Part shown: piece by piece, positions 26,158 through 35,842 of the stretch
How positions within the stretch are numbered: position 1 is the stretch's first letter
How the letters are laid out: the number at the start of each line of letters is the position of its first letter
Origin: JAAFHB01 sp037133495
Lineage (GTDB): Bacteria; Bacteroidota; Bacteroidia; Bacteroidales; Prolixibacteraceae
Reading direction: 5' to 3'
Length of the DNA: 64,000 bases
NCBI GenBank assembly: GCA_037133495.1
Contig: JBAXOA010000010.1
Coordinates: 3,374-67,373 of the forward strand
Made by a program: the position numbers and the translations under genes
Notes under the pieces: model-generated
Seen by the model: only the letters and a program-made list of their open reading frames with translations
Databases searched by the model: none
Told to the model about the DNA's origin: nothing

Positions 26158-26180
26158 GTAATTGGCTAAACAAATTTTTT

Positions 26181-26223
26181 GCGCTCCCCTTTTGCATTAC
26201 GGCAATTGGGGAGCGCTTTGTTT
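26181..26223 (+). terminator. Intrinsic terminator after the second SusD
   Basis: GCGCTCCCC (26181-26189) pairs perfectly with GGGGAGCGC (26208-26216) and is followed by TTTGTTTTT. It lies 23 bp past the SusD stop. The GH127 gene downstream is therefore likely to have its own promoter or to be reached by partial readthrough. Confidence 0.85.
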
Positions 26224-26288
26224 TTAATCAATACATTTCTGTATTTTTACTCTTCTTTTAAATTGTTTCCAAACCAAATCATATCCAA

Positions 26289-28691
26289 ATGAATTTAGCA
26301 CCTTATATTTTTGGCAGGAGAGTAAAGATGGCATGGGTCGTCAATGCTTTCTTCAGTATTCTAACTTTCACCTCTGCAACTGCACAAGTAAAGTATAATG
26401 CAGTCAACGAACTTCGCGAAGCCAAAATGGGGGTGGAGCGGGTGGCAAGGTATTATCTTCCGGCTTATTCTAATGCAGCAGGCAGCAATAACGAAATCCG
26501 CTGGGTGCAAATAGATCTGGGACAGACAAAAAAAATTGATGGAATAAAACTGTTACCCGGAGCCCAGGGTTGGGGACCTGCATCCGGAGGTTTTCCTTCA
26601 CGTTTCAGACTGGAAGTCTCCAACGATGCTGATTTCAGGCACTCCATAATGTATGAAGACTATACGCTCAAAGAAGAATTTCCCAATCCGGAGGATGCTG
26701 TATGCACCTTTGCTTCTAAAGAAGTTAGCGGCAGATATGTCCGGTTAACAGCTACAGCGCTGAGAGATAATAAGCTGGCAATGACCAAAATTGTTGTCCT
26801 GTCAGGTGGAAAAGATATTGCAGAGCTGTGCAAAGCTACGGAATCAAATCCTAAAAAAGATTCTCATGTAGAATTACTGACACGGGCACCTCGTCCGCAA
26901 GGTGAATATGTTGTGACCGACAATCCCGGCAATGTGATGCCGGTGGAAACCTGGAAGCCCGTTGCATATAAAGCAGAAACCCCAATGGGTGGAGTTCAGT
27001 TAGATGAAGGATTGTTTAAAACAACCATGGAAAACAATATAAATTACCTGATGAACTCGTTTACTTTCGATCAGCTGCTTCGCAATTTTCGCATCAAGGG
27101 AGGATTTCCTGTCGAACCTCTTGAGGATCGGTTTAAAAATATGTGGTTTCAGATTCTTCCCGGATCTGAGGCAGCCCGCTTTTTAACCGGCGCCGGAAAT
27201 ACCCTGCGGTGGACGGAAAATGCCGGATTGCGGAAGAGGATGAATGATATTGTTGATGTTATCGACCAATGCAAAGAGCCGGATGGCTATCTGATGGCAT
27301 TCCCCAAACATGCCATGTTCGATCATGAAAATGGAGCTTATACCAGATCATGGGTTTCACAAGGACTCATTGAGGCCGGATTTGCGGGAAATAAAAAGGC
27401 ATTTCCTTTACTGCGCGGATTCTACGATTGGTTTGATAACTGCGATTATCTTCCCGAAATGTTGCGCCGAGTGAGGCAGGGCACGCAGGGAATAATCCCA
27501 ATCACAAGGACTTATTTTACGCCCATAGGAAAGCCGAAAGATATTCAGGTAGTACAACAATATTTTCAGGAAAATTATTGGATGGAGCAGATGACAAACA
27601 GGGATACAAAAGCCATCTGGTTATATCCTTACGACCGTCCGCACAACTATCTGGTCACAGGAATTGAGCCCTATCTTGATTTGTACCGTGCAACAGGTGC
27701 TAAAAAATATCTGGATGCAGCCTTGGGTGCATGGGATCTGTACCACGATAACTGGGAGCATATCGGAGGATCGCTTGCCATCAACGAAGGAACCTTTCTT
27801 TATGAGCCGAAATCAAATTATTTGAGACATGAGACCGGTGAGCTATGTGGAAACTCCTTCTGGATAAAGTTGAATCAGCGTTTTCATTTGCTCTACCCCA
27901 CAAGTGAAAAATATGTCAGCGAAATTGAGAAGTCAATCTATAACGTAGCAATTGCGAATCAATACGGGTCTGAGGGAATCCGTTATTTTGCAAAACTGGT
28001 GGACCGGAAATACGGCGACCATTCTCCTAACTCGCACCATTGCATGAATACCTGTTGCGAAGGACAGGGAACCAGGGTATTCGGCTCACTGCCCGAATAC
28101 ATCTATTCAATAGCAGAAGATGGTGTTTATGTGGATTTATATGCCGCCTCCACGATAAAATGTGCGGTGCAAAATCAGCCCTTAAGCCTTAGAATGGAAA
28201 CACGGTTTCCATATGATTCAAAGGTGAACATAGTGGTTGGTAATGACCAGCCCATCCAAACAAAGATACGTATTCGGATTCCATCCTGGGCTTCTGGGGA
28301 TATGTCTCTATTGGTCAATGGAACTGCAGCCGGTAGTGGGAAGCCCGGTAGTTATTGCGAAATAGACAGAAAATGGAAAAACGGAGATCTCATTTCATTT
28401 AACCTTCCAATGGATTTCAAGGTGACAAAATATGCCGGACTGGAAAAGGGATTTGAAGAAAATCATTTTGCCATCGAATACGGACCCATCCTGATGGCGA
28501 TGGTTGGCGTCAAAGGAAGTAAGTTTGATATCGGTGTGAAAGCTGCATCAGAGCGTATTAAGGGAATGCTGAAGCCGGTTCCGGGAAAGCCATTGCACTT
28601 CTCGATCGAAGGAAACGGCGAATTCGAATATTGGCCATATTTTGAAGTGCAGGAAGAACCGTTCTCATGCTTTCCTGAATTTTTCAGGTAA
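26289..28691 (+). CDS. Secreted GH127/DUF1680-family glycoside hydrolase with N-terminal discoidin-like domain
   Basis: This 800-residue protein has an export signal in the first ~35 residues. Residues ~40-180 look like an F5/8 type C (discoidin) binding domain (IRWVQIDLGQTKKIDGIKLLPG, RFRLEVSNDADF, SGRYVRLTAT). The rest matches the DUF1680/GH127 (alpha/alpha)6 barrel: GELCGNSFWIKLN and SHHCMNTCCEGQGTRVFGSLPEYIY contain the Glu and Cys pattern of the beta-L-arabinofuranosidase active site with its zinc and cysteine nucleophile. It probably removes terminal arabinofuranose or a similar sugar. It sits after the second SusCD pair and is convergent with the TonB receptor. Confidence 0.85.
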   Translation: MNLAPYIFGRRVKMAWVVNAFFSILTFTSATAQVKYNAVNELREAKMGVERVARYYLPAYSNAAGSNNEIRWVQIDLGQTKKIDGIKLLPGAQGWGPASGGFPSRFRLEVSNDADFRHSIMYEDYTLKEEFPNPEDAVCTFASKEVSGRYVRLTATALRDNKLAMTKIVVLSGGKDIAELCKATESNPKKDSHVELLTRAPRPQGEYVVTDNPGNVMPVETWKPVAYKAETPMGGVQLDEGLFKTTMENNINYLMNSFTFDQLLRNFRIKGGFPVEPLEDRFKNMWFQILPGSEAARFLTGAGNTLRWTENAGLRKRMNDIVDVIDQCKEPDGYLMAFPKHAMFDHENGAYTRSWVSQGLIEAGFAGNKKAFPLLRGFYDWFDNCDYLPEMLRRVRQGTQGIIPITRTYFTPIGKPKDIQVVQQYFQENYWMEQMTNRDTKAIWLYPYDRPHNYLVTGIEPYLDLYRATGAKKYLDAALGAWDLYHDNWEHIGGSLAINEGTFLYEPKSNYLRHETGELCGNSFWIKLNQRFHLLYPTSEKYVSEIEKSIYNVAIANQYGSEGIRYFAKLVDRKYGDHSPNSHHCMNTCCEGQGTRVFGSLPEYIYSIAEDGVYVDLYAASTIKCAVQNQPLSLRMETRFPYDSKVNIVVGNDQPIQTKIRIRIPSWASGDMSLLVNGTAAGSGKPGSYCEIDRKWKNGDLISFNLPMDFKVTKYAGLEKGFEENHFAIEYGPILMAMVGVKGSKFDIGVKAASERIKGMLKPVPGKPLHFSIEGNGEFEYWPYFEVQEEPFSCFPEFFR

Positions 28692-28764
28692 ACAGCCCTT
28701 TGGGGTTCAGGTGTTTTCACATTCGCCCAATCTGCTCCGCCAGTACTCCAGGACAAATTACTGA

Positions 28765-31149
28765 TTAAAACTCGATCATAATCCCGATTGTTGGAAGGAC
28801 GGTGCCCCCGGTGTTTTTTATCGTTCTTAAAAGGTATTTTCCGTAGTCGTTTGGATCAGTTAGTGGCGTCCCGTTGGCATCTTCCGCCCTGACTACATAA
28901 TCCGGCTGATCGGCTTTGAAATTATAGGCATTCTGGGCATCAAAGTAAAGCATCAGAGACCATTTATTGTAATACCATGATTTATCTACCCGTAAATCAA
29001 GCTGATGAAAGGCGCCTAATCGCTCTTTGTTAAATTTGCTGTAGTCAAGATATGCAATCCCTTGTGCATCCCACGCTGATTTTATGGCGGACCGGTTCAT
29101 GTCCCACGGGGTATAAGGAGCCCCGCCAATATACCTCCATTTAAGACCTAAATCCCAGTTTTTCTTGAAATTACGTGTTGCTGTAATGGTCAGCAGATGA
29201 CGGTTATCCCACGACGAAGGAAGGTATTCTCCCTTATTGTCGGTAAACTCACTCCTTACGAAGGTGTAAGTAAATACAGCACTAATTCCCTTGTATTTCT
29301 TCAGCCGACCAAGAATTTCCATCCCAAAAGCATGCCCTTTGCTGACTGGTGTTACTGCTTCATCTCCATAAACCCCATAATCGGCCCCTTTGCTTGCCAG
29401 TGATACAGAATCTTTGATTGAAAACGGATAATTGGTGTATTTTTTATAAAATCCTTCCACTGTTATTTGTGAATTGTCAGAAGGACGAAATTCAACGCCG
29501 GCAACCAAATGGTTCGCATGAATATAGGTCAGACCATTATTCTTATTCACAAGCGCACCGTTGACATCACGATATCCCAATGTCGTATATGAAGGAAGTT
29601 GTGCGAACTGTCCGATATTAAAATTAAGGGAAGTGCCACGAGTTAACCGATAGCTGGCAGATAATCTTGGAGATAACTGACTGAGAGGATTGTTCATGTT
29701 TCCGGAATAAGTGTTCCCATCAGCCCGTAAACCAAACGAAAGATTCAGCAGCTGATTAATGAAACTGTGACTGACTTGTCCGAAGGCGGCATATTTGGCA
29801 AAATCAAGTGAAGAACTGTATGAAATAGACAATGGGGTATTTCCGATGAAGCTCTTTTGAAAGGTCCGGTTGAAATAGCCCGCATATTGGAGGTCAATCC
29901 CATAATTTAGCTTAAAGGATGTTGTTGACAGGTAGTTGTGTTCATATCTGAATTTGGTTTCCAGCTCATAAGAGCTATAATCAAGATTCAGGTTTTGAGG
30001 TTGCACAATATTATCCTTATATTTAACTGCTGCATTGTTTAATTTATTCTGACTTAATACATAAGTGTCGTTGCCTTTGGGATTAAAATGTTTGTAAACC
30101 GCACCCAGAGTGTAATTCCACTGGTCGTTTTCAGGCAGATAGCCGAGGATGTAACGTTGTTGTTCCGTTTTATTGGCACTCGTATTTAGCTTTGACTGAT
30201 CAATCGCTCCGAGTCCGATAAATGACAATTCCGATTTCTGATTGATTTTGGTTTTAATTTTAAACTGGAAATCGTTGTAGGTGGGAAGGAAGGGCAATCC
30301 AATGGCTTTAAACAAAAATTGAAGATATGAGCGGCGAACTGAAGCCATGAAGCTGGTTTTTTTGGATAACGGACCTTCAATGGCTGCGGCCAGATCAGAA
30401 GCTCCGACAGTTCCTCTGAACTTTAACTTTTCGTTGGCTTCACGCTGATTAAACTCAAGCACTGAACTCATAGCATTGCCACGGGAAGCAGGAAAAGCTC
30501 CTGAATAAAAATTTACTTCACGGATAAAATCTACATTTATAATACCAACCGGACCACCCGACGCTCCTTGAGTTGCAAAATGGTTAAGATTGGGAATTTC
30601 GACCCCGTCAATGTAAAATTTATTCTCACTCGGACCTCCTCCCCGAACGATAATATCATTTCGGAAAGCAGATGACGAAGCCACTCCGGGGTAAGACTGG
30701 ATTACTTTCGAAATATCGCGGTTCCCCCCCGGATTTTTTTCAATTTCGTCAATGCCAATGGTACGGAGAGAGACCGGACTTTCCTCCTTTTTTCGAAAAT
30801 AGGAGGATCTGACAACTACTTCATCCAAGTTGATTTGATCTTCCTCCAGCGGCACAAGGATAGTCGCGCCGGTAGCTTTTGTAACCCTGAATGATTCTGA
30901 AATATAGGTTTTAAACCCTATTGCAGAAACTTTTATTTTGTAAAATCCCGGTTCAATATTTTTAATGTCAAAATTACCTGCATCATCCGTAACAGATCCG
31001 GTTAAAGTCTCGGTGACAAGTATGGTGGCATAAACGATTGGTTCATTGTTTTTCGCGTTAAATACTCTCCCTTTAACCGAGCCTTCTCCCCAGGAGTGAA
31101 AAAAAGTACAAAAGAGGATAATCAGGGACAATTTTATTTTATTCTTCAT
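28765..31149 (-). CDS. TonB-dependent receptor with carboxypeptidase-like N-terminal domain
   Basis: This 794-residue outer-membrane protein has a signal peptide (1-21) and a beta-sandwich regulatory domain (SVKGRVFNAKNNEPIVYATILV ... GFKTYI at ~24-85). The plug has YPGVASSSAFRNDIIVRGGGPSENKFYIDGVEIPN and SGAFPASRGNAMSSVLEF, and the barrel ends in IGIMIEF. It lacks the SusC-specific features and has no SusD partner, so it is an ordinary siderophore/vitamin/metabolite-type receptor with unknown ligand. It is a single gene, convergent with the GH127 gene. Confidence 0.9.
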   Translation of the reverse strand: MKNKIKLSLIILFCTFFHSWGEGSVKGRVFNAKNNEPIVYATILVTETLTGSVTDDAGNFDIKNIEPGFYKIKVSAIGFKTYISESFRVTKATGATILVPLEEDQINLDEVVVRSSYFRKKEESPVSLRTIGIDEIEKNPGGNRDISKVIQSYPGVASSSAFRNDIIVRGGGPSENKFYIDGVEIPNLNHFATQGASGGPVGIINVDFIREVNFYSGAFPASRGNAMSSVLEFNQREANEKLKFRGTVGASDLAAAIEGPLSKKTSFMASVRRSYLQFLFKAIGLPFLPTYNDFQFKIKTKINQKSELSFIGLGAIDQSKLNTSANKTEQQRYILGYLPENDQWNYTLGAVYKHFNPKGNDTYVLSQNKLNNAAVKYKDNIVQPQNLNLDYSSYELETKFRYEHNYLSTTSFKLNYGIDLQYAGYFNRTFQKSFIGNTPLSISYSSSLDFAKYAAFGQVSHSFINQLLNLSFGLRADGNTYSGNMNNPLSQLSPRLSASYRLTRGTSLNFNIGQFAQLPSYTTLGYRDVNGALVNKNNGLTYIHANHLVAGVEFRPSDNSQITVEGFYKKYTNYPFSIKDSVSLASKGADYGVYGDEAVTPVSKGHAFGMEILGRLKKYKGISAVFTYTFVRSEFTDNKGEYLPSSWDNRHLLTITATRNFKKNWDLGLKWRYIGGAPYTPWDMNRSAIKSAWDAQGIAYLDYSKFNKERLGAFHQLDLRVDKSWYYNKWSLMLYFDAQNAYNFKADQPDYVVRAEDANGTPLTDPNDYGKYLLRTIKNTGGTVLPTIGIMIEF

Positions 31150-31223
31150 GGTATTTGGTTAATGTTCTTTAACTTCCAAATTAACAAAAAATATGGCAAA
31201 AGGTTTTTTAAAGAATAATAAAA

Positions 31224-31231
31224 TACTTTTG
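31224..31231 (+). promoter_or_regulatory. Bacteroidota -7 box (TACTTTTG) before the alpha/beta hydrolase
   Basis: TACTTTTG matches TAnnTTTG and ends 24 bp before ATG 31256. It lies inside the longer open frame that begins at 31193, which argues for the later start. Confidence 0.5.
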
Positions 31232-31255
31232 TTGAATTGGACATTGAATCATCTT

Positions 31256-32053
31256 ATGGAGCAAATCATTGAAATAGGTGAATACAAGATTTTTACAAAG
31301 CTTGAAGGCGAAGGACCAGCCTTGCTGCTTCTGCACAGTTATTGGGGTAACTTATGCCTGTTTGATAAGCTGGCAGCTTCGCTTTCAATGAATAATAAGG
31401 TAATTAGAATCGATCTTCCGGGCCATGGCAAGTCAGGTAATCCACCGCCGGATTATACTTTTGATAATTTTGCTCTGATATTAAGCGAGCTCTTAATCCG
31501 ATTAAATGTGTTGGAAAAAATTTCAATTATCGGACATTCAATGGGCGGTTATGTTGCAATGGCATTTGCTGCCGCATTTCCACAAAAAACAGCAGTATTA
31601 ATATTGATGCATGCTCCTTTAAAAAGTGCAGATGACCATAGTATTAAGCTGCGAAACCGTGAAAAGAATTTGTTGCTCCGAGGGAAAATAGAATTGATGC
31701 TGCAACTTACAGTCACCTCCAATTTTGCCCCTGAGAATATTCCCAAAATGAGAAAAGAAATTGCACTGCTTTTTCAAACGGCGGATCAGGTCACCCTCGA
31801 AGGGGCGCTAAGTACGATATATGCTCTCAATCACCGCAGCAGTTATTTCGAAGTTTTACAGAGTGCTCAATATCCGGTTTTGATTATTATCGGCAAATAC
31901 GACAAAGTTTATCGGGCAGATGAGCAGATCGACGATGCAAGCAAAATCCCTGATGCAAGAGTATTGGTTCTTGATCATTCAGGACATATGGGATTTATGG
32001 AGGAAGAAAATTTGGTGTTGACGAACTTAAAAGAATTTCTGCAAACACACTAA
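31256..32053 (+). CDS. Alpha/beta-fold hydrolase
   Basis: From ATG 31256 (MEQIIEIGEYKIF) the protein is 265 residues. An upstream in-frame ATG at 31193 would put a promoter box within the gene and is less likely. The fold is shown by LLLHSYWG (oxyanion loop), VIRIDLPGHGKSG, the nucleophile elbow GHSMGGY, the acid near IIIGKYDKVY, and the catalytic histidine in DHSGHMGFMEE. It has no signal peptide, so it acts in the cytoplasm. The substrate is unknown; such proteins include esterases and C-C hydrolases. It lies alone between the receptor and sdhCAB. Confidence 0.85.
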   Translation: MEQIIEIGEYKIFTKLEGEGPALLLLHSYWGNLCLFDKLAASLSMNNKVIRIDLPGHGKSGNPPPDYTFDNFALILSELLIRLNVLEKISIIGHSMGGYVAMAFAAAFPQKTAVLILMHAPLKSADDHSIKLRNREKNLLLRGKIELMLQLTVTSNFAPENIPKMRKEIALLFQTADQVTLEGALSTIYALNHRSSYFEVLQSAQYPVLIIIGKYDKVYRADEQIDDASKIPDARVLVLDHSGHMGFMEEENLVLTNLKEFLQTH

Positions 32054-32091
32054 GTTTAATTTTTTTACTCACAAAAAAAGGTTAAAAAGAC

Positions 32092-32099
32092 TATTTTTG
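32092..32099 (+). promoter_or_regulatory. Bacteroidota -7 box (TATTTTTG) of sdhCAB
   Basis: TATTTTTG matches TAnnTTTG. It gives an untranslated leader of about 130 nt before sdhC. GAAGCTG 32101-32107 can pair with CAGCTTC 32138-32144 in that leader. No clear -33 TTG. Confidence 0.5.
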
Positions 32100-32234
32100 T
32101 GAAGCTGTATAGAACCATTTTAAATTAAAATTTTGACCAGCTTCATGTTGTACAGTTTAGTGACATGGACTACTTTCGCAAAACATTTTATATAAAACGC
32201 GTTTAATTCATATAATATTTAAAATCAAGTACTT

Positions 32235-32906
32235 ATGAGCAATTTCCTGAGCGCCACCCTTGGCCGGAAAGTATTTATGAGCCTCACAGGACTTTTCCTT
32301 ATCTCATTTTTGTCGATTCACTTAATCCTGAATCTATTACTTATTTTTGACGATTCCGGCAATCTGTTTAATCAGGCAGCCCATTTTATGGCTACTAATC
32401 CAATTATAAAGATTGTAGAACCAATTCTGGCCCTGGGTTTTATCATTCATATTATTTGGGCTGTGTGGATTACGCTTGACAATATGAAAGCACGTCCTCA
32501 AAAATATGAATCAGGTGATCAGCTGCTTAAATGGTGGGCTCCCTCTAAAAATATGTTCATTATTGGGGGAATGATTTTCATTTTTCTGATTCTCCACCTT
32601 TTTAATTTTTGGGTTAAGATTAAAATTACCGGAGATGAACTGTTGGGAACAAGTGAGGAAATGCATAACACTTATGCCTTGGTTTCTAATTTATTTATTC
32701 ACTATCCGCTATATGATTTTATTTATGTATTGAGCGGAATTTTTGTTGGTCTGCACATGTCGCATGGATTTTGGAGTGCCTTCCAGACGATTGGATTGAA
32801 TAATATCAAGTGGATGAAAAGGTTGAAATGTCTGGCTAATCTGATTGGATTTGTTTTTGCAATCGGTTTTGCATCGATACCGATTTATTTCCTTATCAAA
32901 TTCTAA
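32235..32906 (+). CDS. sdhC: Succinate dehydrogenase/fumarate reductase cytochrome b subunit
   Basis: This 223-residue protein has about five membrane helices and His residues in several of them (for example SIHLILNLLL, LGFIIHIIWAVW, HLFNFWVK, VGLHMSHGFWSAFQTIG), the pattern of the single-subunit diheme membrane anchor of Bacteroidota. It anchors SdhAB to the inner membrane and passes electrons to or from the quinone pool. It is first in the C-A-B order, 24 bp before sdhA. The direction of the reaction in vivo is not told by sequence. Confidence 0.93.
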   Translation: MSNFLSATLGRKVFMSLTGLFLISFLSIHLILNLLLIFDDSGNLFNQAAHFMATNPIIKIVEPILALGFIIHIIWAVWITLDNMKARPQKYESGDQLLKWWAPSKNMFIIGGMIFIFLILHLFNFWVKIKITGDELLGTSEEMHNTYALVSNLFIHYPLYDFIYVLSGIFVGLHMSHGFWSAFQTIGLNNIKWMKRLKCLANLIGFVFAIGFASIPIYFLIKF

Positions 32907-32930
32907 ATTGAAATAAAAAGATCGAATATT

Positions 32931-34871
32931 ATGAGCATCTTAAATTCAAAGATACCTGAAGGACCAATCTCTCTGAAATGGTCAACCCATAAAGAGAAAA
33001 TTAAAGTTGTCAGTCCTGCCAACAAACGGAAACTTGAAATTATCGTGATAGGTACCGGACTTGCCGGAGCTTCAGCAGCAGCTTCTCTTTCCGAGTTAGG
33101 TTATAACGTAAAAGCATTTTGTTATCAGGATAGTCCCCGTCGCGCCCATTCAATTGCTGCCCAGGGGGGTATTAATGCTGCCAAGAACTACCAGAATGAC
33201 AACGATTCTGTTTACAGGTTATTCTACGATACTATAAAAGGTGGTGATTACCGCTCGCGTGAGGCAAATGTGCATCGCCTGGCGGAGGTCTCCCCAAATA
33301 TTATTGATCAGTGCGTCGCGCAAGGTGTCCCATTTGCAAGGGAATATGGAGGTCTCCTTTCTAACCGCTCTTTTGGCGGGGTGTTGGTAAGCCGCACTTT
33401 TTATGCACGCGGACAGACCGGTCAGCAGCTTTTGCTTGGAGCTTATTCTGCACTTAATCGTCAGATTGCTGAAGGTGGTGTAAAAATGTACACCCGTCAC
33501 GAAATGGTTGACCTTGTTACAATAGATGGTAAAGCACGTGGAATTATTGCCCGTGATATGGTTACTGGAGACATCAAGCGATTTGGAGCACATGCTGTAG
33601 TGATTGCTTCTGGCGGATACAGCAATGTCTTCTTTCTTTCAACCAATGCCATGGGGTGCAATTGCTCTGCTTCATGGGTTTGTTATAAGAAAGGCGCTTT
33701 TTTTGCCAATCCTTGTTTTGTTCAGATTCACCCAACCTGTATTCCGGTTCATGGCTCACAGCAATCAAAATTGACGCTGATGTCTGAGTCATTGAGGAAC
33801 GATGGCAGAGTCTGGACTCCTAAAACCAAGGAAGATGCTGAAAAATTGCGCAAAGGAATTGTCGGACCCAACGACATTGCCGATGAAGATCGGGACTTTT
33901 ATCTGGAAAGACGTTATCCGTCATACGGAAATCTTGTTCCCAGAGACGTAGCTTCCCGGGCAGCCAAAGAGCGCTGCGATGCCGGTTTCGGAGTAAATTC
34001 TGAAGGTAAAGCAGTTTATCTTGATTTTAAATATTCCATCGAGCGGCTGGGTCGCGGTACTATTGAAAAAAGATATGGCAATCTTTTCCAGATGTACGAG
34101 AAGATTACCGATACCGATCCCTACAACGAACCGATGCAGATCTACCCTGCAATCCATTATACAATGGGTGGAACCTGGGTAGATTATAATTTAATGACAT
34201 CTCTGCCAGGTCTTTATGCTATTGGCGAGGCTAACTTCTCCGATCATGGGGCAAACCGTTTAGGTGCTTCAGCCCTCATGCAGGGATTGGCGGATGGTTA
34301 TTTTGTATTGCCTTATACGATCGGTGATTATCTTGCCGGTGAGATTATGATTCCCAAAATTGATACCAACCGTCCGGAATTTGCTGAAGCCGAAAAATCA
34401 GTAATTGCCAGGCTTGAGAATCTGTTCAATATTAAAGGCAAAACACCCGTTGATCATTTTCACAAAAAATTGGGGCAGATCATGTGGGATAATGTTGGAA
34501 TGGCACGAAATGCTGAAGGATTGACTAAAGCGATAGAAGCTATTCAGGAGTTACGTACTGAATTCTATAAAGATCTGCTTGTTCCGGGAGAGATGAAAAA
34601 TGTGAATCCTGAACTCGAAAAGGCGGGAAGAGTAGCTGATTTCATTGAACTTGGTGAACTATTGGCACGTGATGCACTCAACCGGAATGAATCATGTGGC
34701 GGACACTTCCGTGAGGAATCCTCTACTGAAGAAGGGGAAGCCAAACGCGATGATGCCAACTTTGCATACGTTGCCGCGTGGGAATTTAAAGGTGTTGATG
34801 CTGTTCCTGTTCTTCATAAGGAAGACCTGGTTTTCGAAACCATTGCATTAACCCAGAGAAGTTATAAATAA
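32931..34871 (+). CDS. sdhA: Succinate dehydrogenase/fumarate reductase flavoprotein subunit
   Basis: This 646-residue subunit oxidises succinate to fumarate, or the reverse, in the citric acid cycle. FAD binding is shown by IIVIGTGLAGASAAASLSELGY (residues ~35-55) and RRAHSIAAQGGINAAKN, whose His carries the covalent flavin. YPAIHYTMGG and LYAIGEANFSDHGANRLGASALMQGLADGYF are further family motifs. NESCGGHFREESSTEEGEAKRDD near the C-terminus is typical of the Bacteroidota enzyme. It is flanked by sdhC and sdhB in one operon. Confidence 0.96.
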   Translation: MSILNSKIPEGPISLKWSTHKEKIKVVSPANKRKLEIIVIGTGLAGASAAASLSELGYNVKAFCYQDSPRRAHSIAAQGGINAAKNYQNDNDSVYRLFYDTIKGGDYRSREANVHRLAEVSPNIIDQCVAQGVPFAREYGGLLSNRSFGGVLVSRTFYARGQTGQQLLLGAYSALNRQIAEGGVKMYTRHEMVDLVTIDGKARGIIARDMVTGDIKRFGAHAVVIASGGYSNVFFLSTNAMGCNCSASWVCYKKGAFFANPCFVQIHPTCIPVHGSQQSKLTLMSESLRNDGRVWTPKTKEDAEKLRKGIVGPNDIADEDRDFYLERRYPSYGNLVPRDVASRAAKERCDAGFGVNSEGKAVYLDFKYSIERLGRGTIEKRYGNLFQMYEKITDTDPYNEPMQIYPAIHYTMGGTWVDYNLMTSLPGLYAIGEANFSDHGANRLGASALMQGLADGYFVLPYTIGDYLAGEIMIPKIDTNRPEFAEAEKSVIARLENLFNIKGKTPVDHFHKKLGQIMWDNVGMARNAEGLTKAIEAIQELRTEFYKDLLVPGEMKNVNPELEKAGRVADFIELGELLARDALNRNESCGGHFREESSTEEGEAKRDDANFAYVAAWEFKGVDAVPVLHKEDLVFETIALTQRSYK

Positions 34872-34912
34872 AAATCTCCAGCTGAGTAGCTCATATCTTA
34901 ATACTTATAAAA

Positions 34913-35674
34913 ATGGCGGATAAAATTCTCAATAAAATATATGTGAAGGTCTGGAGGCAAAACAGTCCAAAGGCCAAGGGTGGGTTTGAAACCTATACCG
35001 TTAATAATATTTCTCAAGGTTCTTCTTTTCTCGAAATGATCGACATCCTCAATGATGAGTTGATTCTGGGAGGAAAAGATCCGATTGCATTTGATCACGA
35101 TTGTCGTGAAGGAATTTGCGGAATGTGTTCCCTTTATATCAACGGACATGCCCATGGCCCTGACACACAGGTGACTACGTGTCAGTTGCATATGCGGAAG
35201 TTTAATGAGGGTCAAACCATTACGGTTGAGCCCTGGCGTGTTGGCGCTTTCCCGGTGATTAAAGATGTGATGGTCGATCGTACTGCTTTTGAAAAAATTC
35301 AGCAGGCCGGTGGATTTGTTTCTGTAAATACCGGCGGTGTACCTGATGGCAATACACTGCCCATATCGCAGGATGATGCTGAAGAAGCAATGGATGCCGC
35401 TGCTTGTATAGGCTGTGGAGCCTGTGCCGCCACTTGTAAAAACTCATCGGCGATGTTGTTTTTAGCTGCTAAAGTGTCGCAGTTTGCAAAGTTGCCGCAA
35501 GGTCAGGTCGAGGCAAAACGACGTGCAAAAGCGATGTATGCCAAAATGGATGAACTTGGATTTGGAGGCTGTACCAATACCGGGGCTTGCGAACTTGCTT
35601 GTCCGAAGAGCATTTCCATCGCTCACATTGCACGGCTAAATCGCGAATACCTTAAAGCAAAACTATCTGATTAA
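34913..35674 (+). CDS. sdhB: Succinate dehydrogenase/fumarate reductase iron-sulfur subunit
   Basis: This 253-residue protein has the three clusters: [2Fe-2S] from CREGICGMC (Cys64, 69, 72) with Cys90; then CIGCGACAATC (~160-170) and CTNTGACELACPKSI (~220-235) for the [4Fe-4S] and [3Fe-4S] centres. It carries electrons between SdhA and the cytochrome b subunit. It is the last gene of sdhCAB and is followed by a strong hairpin. Confidence 0.96.
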   Translation: MADKILNKIYVKVWRQNSPKAKGGFETYTVNNISQGSSFLEMIDILNDELILGGKDPIAFDHDCREGICGMCSLYINGHAHGPDTQVTTCQLHMRKFNEGQTITVEPWRVGAFPVIKDVMVDRTAFEKIQQAGGFVSVNTGGVPDGNTLPISQDDAEEAMDAAACIGCGACAATCKNSSAMLFLAAKVSQFAKLPQGQVEAKRRAKAMYAKMDELGFGGCTNTGACELACPKSISIAHIARLNREYLKAKLSD

Positions 35675-35696
35675 TATAATATTAGCATTGTAGCTT

Positions 35697-35726
35697 AATA
35701 AACGCGGTCCTTGGGCCGCGTTTATT
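35697..35726 (+). terminator. Terminator-like hairpin after sdhB
   Basis: AATAAACGCGG (35697-35707) pairs perfectly with CCGCGTTTATT (35716-35726), loop TCCTTGGG. The A/T arms form a bidirectional terminator pattern. It lies 22 bp past the sdhB stop. Confidence 0.8.
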
Positions 35727-35752
35727 GTTATCAACCTTAGATGGTTGATAAC
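35727..35752. promoter_or_regulatory. Second perfect inverted repeat after sdhB
   Basis: GTTATCAACC pairs with GGTTGATAAC around a TTAGAT loop, directly after the first hairpin. It may be a second stem of the terminator or a protein-binding palindrome upstream of the gene at 35843. Confidence 0.45.
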
Positions 35753-35842
35753 TCGTTTTATTTAATGCTTGCGAAGAACTTATAAAAACAAGTTTATACA
35801 TAAATTCGCAACATTACCATTAATGATATAAAACCACATATA

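Noticed and set aside
26158..26288. Continuous operon from SusD into GH127
   Set aside because: A strong intrinsic terminator stands between them; co-transcription is therefore doubtful.
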